NCBI GenBank assembly: GCA_013288945.1
Contig: JABDAZ010000026.1
Span: 1 to 42,700 of the forward strand
From: Bacteroidota bacterium
GTDB taxonomy: Bacteria; Bacteroidota; Bacteroidia; Chitinophagales; Chitinophagaceae
Direction of reading: 5' to 3'
Length of the DNA stretch: 42,700 nt
This document shows, piece by piece, positions 38,821 to 42,700 of this stretch. Each line of letters starts with the position of its first letter. Within the stretch, counting starts at the first letter, position 1. The notes below the pieces were generated by a model. That model saw only the letters and a program-made list of their open reading frames with translations. It did not search any database and was not told where the DNA came from. The position numbers were made by a program, and so were the translations under genes.

Positions 38821-39201
38821 ATGAAAAAGCTATTAATAATTATGTTATCACTTGGGTTGGTAACGGCCGCTTCTGCGCAACATTTTGTTGGCCGCGTTGG
38901 TGGTTTTTATGGTGGCCCGCGCGTTGGAATTGGTATCGGGTATTCTCCATTTTATAGTCCGTTTTATAATCCTTATTATTATCCTTTTGGTTATCCATAC
39001 GGTTATGGTTATGGCAGCAGGCCAACTAAATTAGGCATGCAAATAGAGGATATTAAAAACGATTATAATGATAAAATCTGGTCGGTAAAACACGATAAAA
39101 GTTTAAGCGGAAAAGAACGCCGCCACCAGGTTCGTTTATTAAAACAGGAAAGGGATAAAGATATTGACAATGCGAAGCTGAATTATTACAAGAGAAATTA
39201 A
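38821..39201 (+). CDS. Small exported Tyr/Pro/Gly-rich protein with charged coil
   Basis: A 126-residue protein. The signal peptide is MKKLLIIMLSLGLVTAASAQ. The next part is low-complexity and aromatic (YSPFYSPFYNPYYYPFGYPY, followed by GYGYGS). The last 55 residues form a highly charged helix (QIEDIKNDYNDKIWSVKHDK, then ERRHQVRLLKQERDKDIDNA). This two-part design of a Tyr-rich segment plus a charged helix recurs in Bacteroidota exported proteins, but no family is known to me. It is probably periplasmic or bound to the outer membrane. A shared bidirectional terminator separates it from the convergent recX gene. The 215-base upstream gap contains only the inverted repeat that I can recognise. 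Confidence 0.75.
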   Translation: MKKLLIIMLSLGLVTAASAQHFVGRVGGFYGGPRVGIGIGYSPFYSPFYNPYYYPFGYPYGYGYGSRPTKLGMQIEDIKNDYNDKIWSVKHDKSLSGKERRHQVRLLKQERDKDIDNAKLNYYKRN

Positions 39202-39245
39202 ATTTCAATATCTCCAAGCCACAAAAGATGTTTACCTCCACGATA

Positions 39246-39270
39246 AAAACCCTGCAAATTGCAGGGTTTT
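39246..39270. terminator. Bidirectional terminator between the small exported gene and recX
   Basis: AAAACCCTGCAA and TTGCAGGGTTTT are a perfect 12-bp stem with one loop base, with A and T runs on each side. Confidence 0.93.
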
Positions 39271-39747
39271 TCATTTATCATCCGTTGCAAATAATGATTT
39301 AATCATTTCATGTTCGTAGCCTTTTTGTAATAAAAAATCCTGTATTTTTTTCTTTCTTATAAAAATATTTTTCTCGCTTTTTAAGGTTTTTAATTTTTCT
39401 GCAGCAAGCTTATTAAATGTTTTTTGATAATCTTCTTCATCAATATCTTTCATTGCTTTTTTAATGCAATAATCACTCACCTGTTTTTGTTTGAGTTCAT
39501 ATTTTATTTTTACGCGGCCCCATTTTTTTTGGCGAAAATGGCCGCCTGCAAAAAGTATCGCAAAGCGTTCTTCATTCAAATAATTTTCTTCTATCAGTTG
39601 CGAAATAATTTCTTCCACATCTTTTTTCCATAGCCCGAGCGAGTATAATTTCTCCTTCACATCTTTGTGGCAACGCTCCTGGTAGCCGCAATAATGTTTC
39701 AGTTTTTGCAGCGCCTGTTCTTTTGTATTGTATTTTTTTGGAATCAT
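39271..39747 (-). CDS. recX: RecX-family regulator
   Basis: A 158-residue helical protein that binds RecA filaments and modulates recombination. The start is the ATG at 39747 (MIPKKYNTKEQALQKL); an upstream TTG is less probable. The three-helix RecX repeats can be followed: CHKDVKEKLYSLGLWKKDVE, then IISQLIEENYLNEERFAILF, and HFRQKKWGRVKIKYELKQKQ, then a more diverged repeat with KTFNKLAAEKLKTLKSEK and RKKKIQDFLLQKGYEHEMI. FAILFAGGHFRQKKWGRVKI is the most characteristic part. It is far from recA and in the opposite direction, so the coupling of recA-recX seen in some bacteria is missing here. Confidence 0.93.
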   Translation of the reverse strand: MIPKKYNTKEQALQKLKHYCGYQERCHKDVKEKLYSLGLWKKDVEEIISQLIEENYLNEERFAILFAGGHFRQKKWGRVKIKYELKQKQVSDYCIKKAMKDIDEEDYQKTFNKLAAEKLKTLKSEKNIFIRKKKIQDFLLQKGYEHEMIKSLFATDDK

Positions 39748-39843
39748 TTTTATCGTGGTTTTCAAAAATAGCCTGTTTATTTATTCTTAGTCACAAGAAA
39801 TTAACAATTAAAAAATCACACCGTTTTGCTTTGTGTTTATCTG

Positions 39844-39873
39844 TTGGGTATTAACCAAAAATCAGTAGTTTCG
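39844..39873 (+). promoter_or_regulatory. Promoter of dnaN
   Basis: TTG (39844-39846), 19 bases, then TAGTTTCG (39866-39873), which fits TAnnTTTG except one position. The start codon is 17 bases further. Confidence 0.55.
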
Positions 39874-39890
39874 CCCCAAAGACACACTCC

Positions 39891-41006
39891 ATGAAGTTTA
39901 TCGTTTCCTCATCGGCATTATTAAAACAACTGCAACAAATCAGTGGTGTAATTAATGCAAATACGGTATTGCCAATTTTAGAAGATTTTTTATTTGAAGT
40001 AGAAAAAAACAAACTAACTGTTGTTGCCACAGATTTGGAAACGGTAATGAAAGTGAACCTGGATGTGGAAGCAAAAGACAATGGCAAGGTTTGTATTCCC
40101 GCAAAAATTTTGATTGATTCCTTAAAAAATATTTCTGACCAGCCGCTTACTTTTAATATTGATAAAAATTTTGGTGTTGAATTAACGAGCGATAACGGCA
40201 AGTATAAAGTGATGGGAGAAAACCCGGATAATTTTCCGAAGGAACCTGTTTCTGATGATACAACTTCTTTTACTACAACATCATCAGCGCTTGTAACGGC
40301 TATTAATAAAACATTGTTTGCAGTAAGCAGTGATGATTTGCGCCCGGCGATGACGGGTGTATTTTTTGAAATGGATAAAAAAGGTTTACAATTTGTTGCA
40401 ACAGATGCGCATAGGCTTGTTCGTTATAAAAGAACAGATGTAAGCTGCCCGAAAACAGATTCATTAATCGTTCCGAAAAAACCTTTGACACTGCTGAAAG
40501 CCGCGCTGCCATTGAATGAAGATGAAATTACCATTAGCTACAACAGCAACCATCTTTTTGTAAAACACGGAACCACGCAAATGAGTTGCCGTTTAATTGA
40601 TGCGCGTTTTCCTGATTACAAAGTCGTTATCCCGCTTGATAATCCATATAAATTAACAGTGAGCCGCAGTGATTTTCAAAGCGCGTTGCGCCGTGTAAGT
40701 ATTTTTAGTAACAAGAGTACAAACCAGGTTGTATTAAATATACAAGGTAGCGAATTGCAATTGGCCGCACAGGATGTCGATTTTTCGTTTGAAGGAAATG
40801 AACGCATGAAATGCCAGTATGATGGTGAAGATTTAGCGATTGCATTCAACGCAAAATTTTTAATTGAAATGCTGAACGCAACAAGTTCTGACGAAATAAA
40901 AATAGAATTGTCAACGCCAACAAAAGCAGGAATTATTAAACCAACAGACAGTGACGAAAATGAAGAATTATTAATGCTGGTAATGCCGTTGATGTTGAAC
41001 AGTTAA
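39891..41006 (+). CDS. dnaN: DNA polymerase III sliding clamp (beta)
   Basis: Ring-shaped processivity factor for the replicative polymerase and partner of repair enzymes. The 371-residue product has normal length with three clamp domains: about 1-120 (MKFIVSSSALLKQLQQISGV, NTVLPILEDFLFEV), 125-245 (FAVSSDDLRPAMTGVFFEMD, FVATDAHRLV) and 250-371 (RRVSIFSNKSTNQVVLNIQG, IAFNAKFLIEMLNAT). The C terminus ends VMPLMLNS, in line with the VMPM(R/L)L consensus that contacts ligands. dnaA and recF are not next to it, so this is not a classical dnaA-dnaN-recF origin region; this is common in Bacteroidota. It has its own promoter and terminator. Confidence 0.97.
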   Translation: MKFIVSSSALLKQLQQISGVINANTVLPILEDFLFEVEKNKLTVVATDLETVMKVNLDVEAKDNGKVCIPAKILIDSLKNISDQPLTFNIDKNFGVELTSDNGKYKVMGENPDNFPKEPVSDDTTSFTTTSSALVTAINKTLFAVSSDDLRPAMTGVFFEMDKKGLQFVATDAHRLVRYKRTDVSCPKTDSLIVPKKPLTLLKAALPLNEDEITISYNSNHLFVKHGTTQMSCRLIDARFPDYKVVIPLDNPYKLTVSRSDFQSALRRVSIFSNKSTNQVVLNIQGSELQLAAQDVDFSFEGNERMKCQYDGEDLAIAFNAKFLIEMLNATSSDEIKIELSTPTKAGIIKPTDSDENEELLMLVMPLMLNS

Positions 41007-41033
41007 TATTATCAATCCTTTATTAAAATAATT

Positions 41034-41057
41034 GCCCCGCTTGTGCGGGGTTTTTTT
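41034..41057 (+). terminator. Terminator of dnaN
   Basis: CCCCGC and GCGGGG pair around TTGT, followed by seven T. It ends 10 bases before the next ATG. Confidence 0.93.
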
Positions 41058-41067
41058 ATTAAATTGA

Positions 41068-41481
41068 ATGATGAATTTTGTACAAATAAATTCTTTTGAT
41101 AATTATATTAATGCAAATATGCAATTGGCTTTATTGCAGGAAGAAGGCATTAATTGTTATTTAAAAGATGAATATACCATAACGATAGATCCTTTGCTGA
41201 GCCCGGCTATTGGCGGAATGAAACTGATGGTTGTGGAAGAACAATCGCAACGTGCAAAACAAATAATTGACCAGGCTGATAAAGAATTTTTATTGGATGT
41301 TAGCTGTGAAGTTTGCGGCGAAAATACACTTGAACACATTATCGAAATAAAAAAACCCGAAGGTTTATTTCAAACCATTTCTTTTTTATTAATAAACGGG
41401 CAAGCGCAGGAAGTAAAAAAATATTATCACTGCAAAAGTTGCGGATCAAATTTTGATGAATTGCCTGAAGAAAGCGAATAA
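41068..41481 (+). CDS. DUF2007 domain protein with C-terminal zinc ribbon
   Basis: A 137-residue cytoplasmic protein. The N-terminal ~70 residues match the small ferredoxin-like DUF2007 domain (VQINSFDNYINANMQLALLQ, then EEGINCYLKDEY and GGMKLMVVEEQSQRAKQIID), sometimes called putative signal-transducing protein. The C-terminal half adds two Cys pairs, CEVC (80-83) and CKSC (122-125), separated by a hydrophobic segment; this suggests one rubredoxin-like or zinc-ribbon site. The combination is frequent in Bacteroidota and usually annotated DUF2007 only. The ATG at 41068 is followed directly by a second ATG, either of which could be used. Function is unknown. Confidence 0.82.
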   Translation: MMNFVQINSFDNYINANMQLALLQEEGINCYLKDEYTITIDPLLSPAIGGMKLMVVEEQSQRAKQIIDQADKEFLLDVSCEVCGENTLEHIIEIKKPEGLFQTISFLLINGQAQEVKKYYHCKSCGSNFDELPEESE

Positions 41482-41512
41482 GAATTTAAAGAGTAGAAAC
41501 ACAAACAATAAA

Positions 41513-42136
41513 ATGAGATTCTTTTTTTTGATCTTACTTTTTTATACTCCAGGCTTGGCTTTGACACAACGTCAAGCATCAGGTATAGGATTCTTTAAAG
41601 TTGGAAAAACGACATTAAAAGAAATGCCTACACTTATAGATACAAATGCAGGGACTTTTTATTATGACAGCTCAAGAAATCAATATTATTCTAACGAATA
41701 CGAAATATCGGCAATTCTTTTTAGTAGACTTAAATTAGACTTTTTTCAAGACACATTATATTCAATAGATTTTAAATCTAGCCCAGAAATAATTGATGCA
41801 TTTAGAGTAAAATATGGAGAACCAAAAAAAAGTATAGTAAGCAAAACTATCAAGTGTCGAACATCCATCAAACATGCTGATGAAAAATTTCCCATTCATG
41901 AATTTGAAGAAAAATCTCAAACGGAATTATATACATACCCATCATTAAAAGGAGTTTCGGTAGTTCACAAACATGAATATAATTATAACAATGAATGTAA
42001 GCTTGTCGAAAGTGAAGACTTTTATATTATTTCTTCTCGCTTTGTAGTTAAATATTTGAAGTCTGAAATAAAAAAAGAGAAGGATATCTTGAAAAGACAG
42101 GATGCAGAAAAACTGAAAGAGTTGAATAATCTTTAA
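41513..42136 (+). CDS. Secreted protein of unknown family
   Basis: A 207-residue protein. The start at 41513 (MRFFFLILLFYTPGLALTQR) begins a signal peptide; an upstream in-frame ATG at 41453 lies inside the previous gene and adds a polar head. The mature part is beta-rich with many Lys, Tyr and Ser (GTFYYDSSRNQYYSNEYEIS, FFQDTLYSIDFKSSPEIIDA) and ends in a charged helix (KSEIKKEKDILKRQDAEKLK). I recognise no domain. Its codon use looks different from the neighbours: fewer GCG/GGC/GCC codons and no ATTAAT words over 600 bases. It may have been acquired separately, but the gene is short. Confidence 0.7.
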   Translation: MRFFFLILLFYTPGLALTQRQASGIGFFKVGKTTLKEMPTLIDTNAGTFYYDSSRNQYYSNEYEISAILFSRLKLDFFQDTLYSIDFKSSPEIIDAFRVKYGEPKKSIVSKTIKCRTSIKHADEKFPIHEFEEKSQTELYTYPSLKGVSVVHKHEYNYNNECKLVESEDFYIISSRFVVKYLKSEIKKEKDILKRQDAEKLKELNNL

Positions 42137-42149
42137 TAATTTTCAAAAA

Positions 42150-42700
42150 TTATTGCTGCTGTTGTTGTTGCTGCATTTCTAAAAATCTCCTGTAAGAATT
42201 TTGTGTTCCGTTTTTTATGGGTTGCGGTGTTAATACAGTTGCGGCTTCATCGCTTGTTCTTCCATCTTCATACACAACTGAAACGCCAACCTCCAATGTA
42301 TGATCTGATGTTCCTTTGTACGTTCCTTTTACCGGTGAGCAATCGCTGAAACTGCGGCCCACGGCAAGTCTTACATGCAAATCGTCTGCAATGCAATTGT
42401 TTGTCGGGTCAAAACCAAGCCATCCATAAAAAGGAATATATGCTTCCACCCACGCATGTGTTGCACCTTCGCCGCGCATTTCATTATTATTGTTCGGGCA
42501 AATATAACCGCTCACATATCGCGCAGGAATATTGATCATGCGCAGCATCACCAATAAAATATGCGCAAAATCCTGGCACACGCCGGCTTTCAGTTTCCAA
42601 ATTTCATCAGCCGTTGTTTCTACAGAAGTAATTCCTTTTATGTATTTAAAATTGTTGAACACATAATCAGTTAATTTTTGCCCGGCTTTTAATGGCGTTA
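42150..42700 (-). CDS. Transglutaminase-like domain protein (N terminus outside window)
   Basis: The C-terminal 183 residues of a transglutaminase-superfamily protein; the frame remains open to the window edge (reading ...LKAGQKLTDYVFNNFKYIKG), so the GTG at 42662 is not a true start. The Cys-His-Asp triad is clear: KAGVCQDFAHILLVMLRMI, GATHAWVEAYIPFYGWLGFD and the following PTNN. This pattern is that of bacterial transglutaminase-like cysteine proteins, often linked with an N-terminal 'bacterial transglutaminase-like N' domain and found beside A-circularly-permuted ATP-grasp and alpha-E genes; such partners may lie outside the window. The chain ends with seven Gln encoded by mixed CAA/CAG codons. 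Confidence 0.9.
   Translation of the reverse strand, partial: TPLKAGQKLTDYVFNNFKYIKGITSVETTADEIWKLKAGVCQDFAHILLVMLRMINIPARYVSGYICPNNNNEMRGEGATHAWVEAYIPFYGWLGFDPTNNCIADDLHVRLAVGRSFSDCSPVKGTYKGTSDHTLEVGVSVVYEDGRTSDEAATVLTPQPIKNGTQNSYRRFLEMQQQQQQQ

Noticed and set aside
39891-41006. Replication origin next to dnaN
   Set aside because: dnaA is absent, no cluster of DnaA boxes was seen, and the neighbours are unrelated genes.
1-42700. CRISPR array, tRNA or rRNA genes, insertion sequences with transposase, prophage genes
   Set aside because: None of the expected repeat-spacer pattern, cloverleaf, rRNA or transposase/integrase sequence was found on reading the window.

Overview
The window looks like a chromosomal segment of a Bacteroidota bacterium, most likely of the Chitinophagaceae or a near relative (family-level placement is inference). 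Support: AT-rich DNA; several start-proximal boxes matching the Bacteroidota -7 element TAnnTTTG; a secreted protein with a type IX secretion (Por) C-terminal sorting domain; a DUF5606-type protein; and bacterial GH3-like, SCO/MerC and NIPSNAP proteins typical of the phylum. Genes are packed on both strands with short gaps, frequent rho-independent hairpins and tail-to-tail pairs. No rRNA, tRNA, CRISPR array, transposase or prophage was seen.

Layout. 1-2300: 3' part of recA, a T9SS cargo protein, methylglyoxal synthase. 2400-10200: secreted M28B (glutamate carboxypeptidase II-like) peptidase, uvrB, a tiny membrane ORF, polA. 10300-18200: large Tyr/Gly/Asn-rich exported protein, orphan PAS histidine kinase, FrnE/DsbA-like protein, DUF5606 protein with a histone H1-like tail, M3 oligopeptidase. 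18380-20670: sco-fur facing merC across a shared control region, then nfu. 20760-25600: pnuC-nadR (NAD salvage), mtgA, a small membrane protein, a LysE-type exporter and a GH3-like adenylate-forming enzyme. 25700-28500: NIPSNAP protein, unknown membrane protein, GT2 glycosyltransferase. 28600-32700: ArsR regulator, Old Yellow Enzyme, aldo-keto reductase and a berberine-bridge-type flavoprotein. 32800-36700: inositol monophosphatase, a four-helix-bundle (23S IVP family) cassette, thiL, an S41 peptidase lipoprotein. 36700-42700: omega-amidase-nagA, a small exported protein, recX, dnaN, a DUF2007 zinc-ribbon protein, an orphan secreted protein and a truncated transglutaminase.

Functional groups: recA, recX, uvrB, polA and dnaN are DNA repair/replication housekeeping genes scattered over the window. 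pnuC-nadR is a coupled nicotinamide riboside uptake and phosphorylation unit. sco-fur/merC looks like a metal-homeostasis unit. arsR-OYE-AKR looks like an electrophile/redox response group, with an operator-like dyad lying over the arsR -7 box.

The most unusual sequence features are: (1) a 472-bp cassette holding an IVP-family four-helix-bundle gene, bounded by 32-nt inverted repeats (27/32 identical) and fitting exactly between the IMPase stop and the thiL start; (2) dispersed short repeats, one of which has entered nadR in frame and recurs upstream of the IMPase gene; (3) strong excess of the palindrome ATTAAT (about 150 by hand count, about 40 expected from composition) in genes and gaps alike; (4) the ArsR operator/promoter, which implies a TTG start well downstream of the first ATG.
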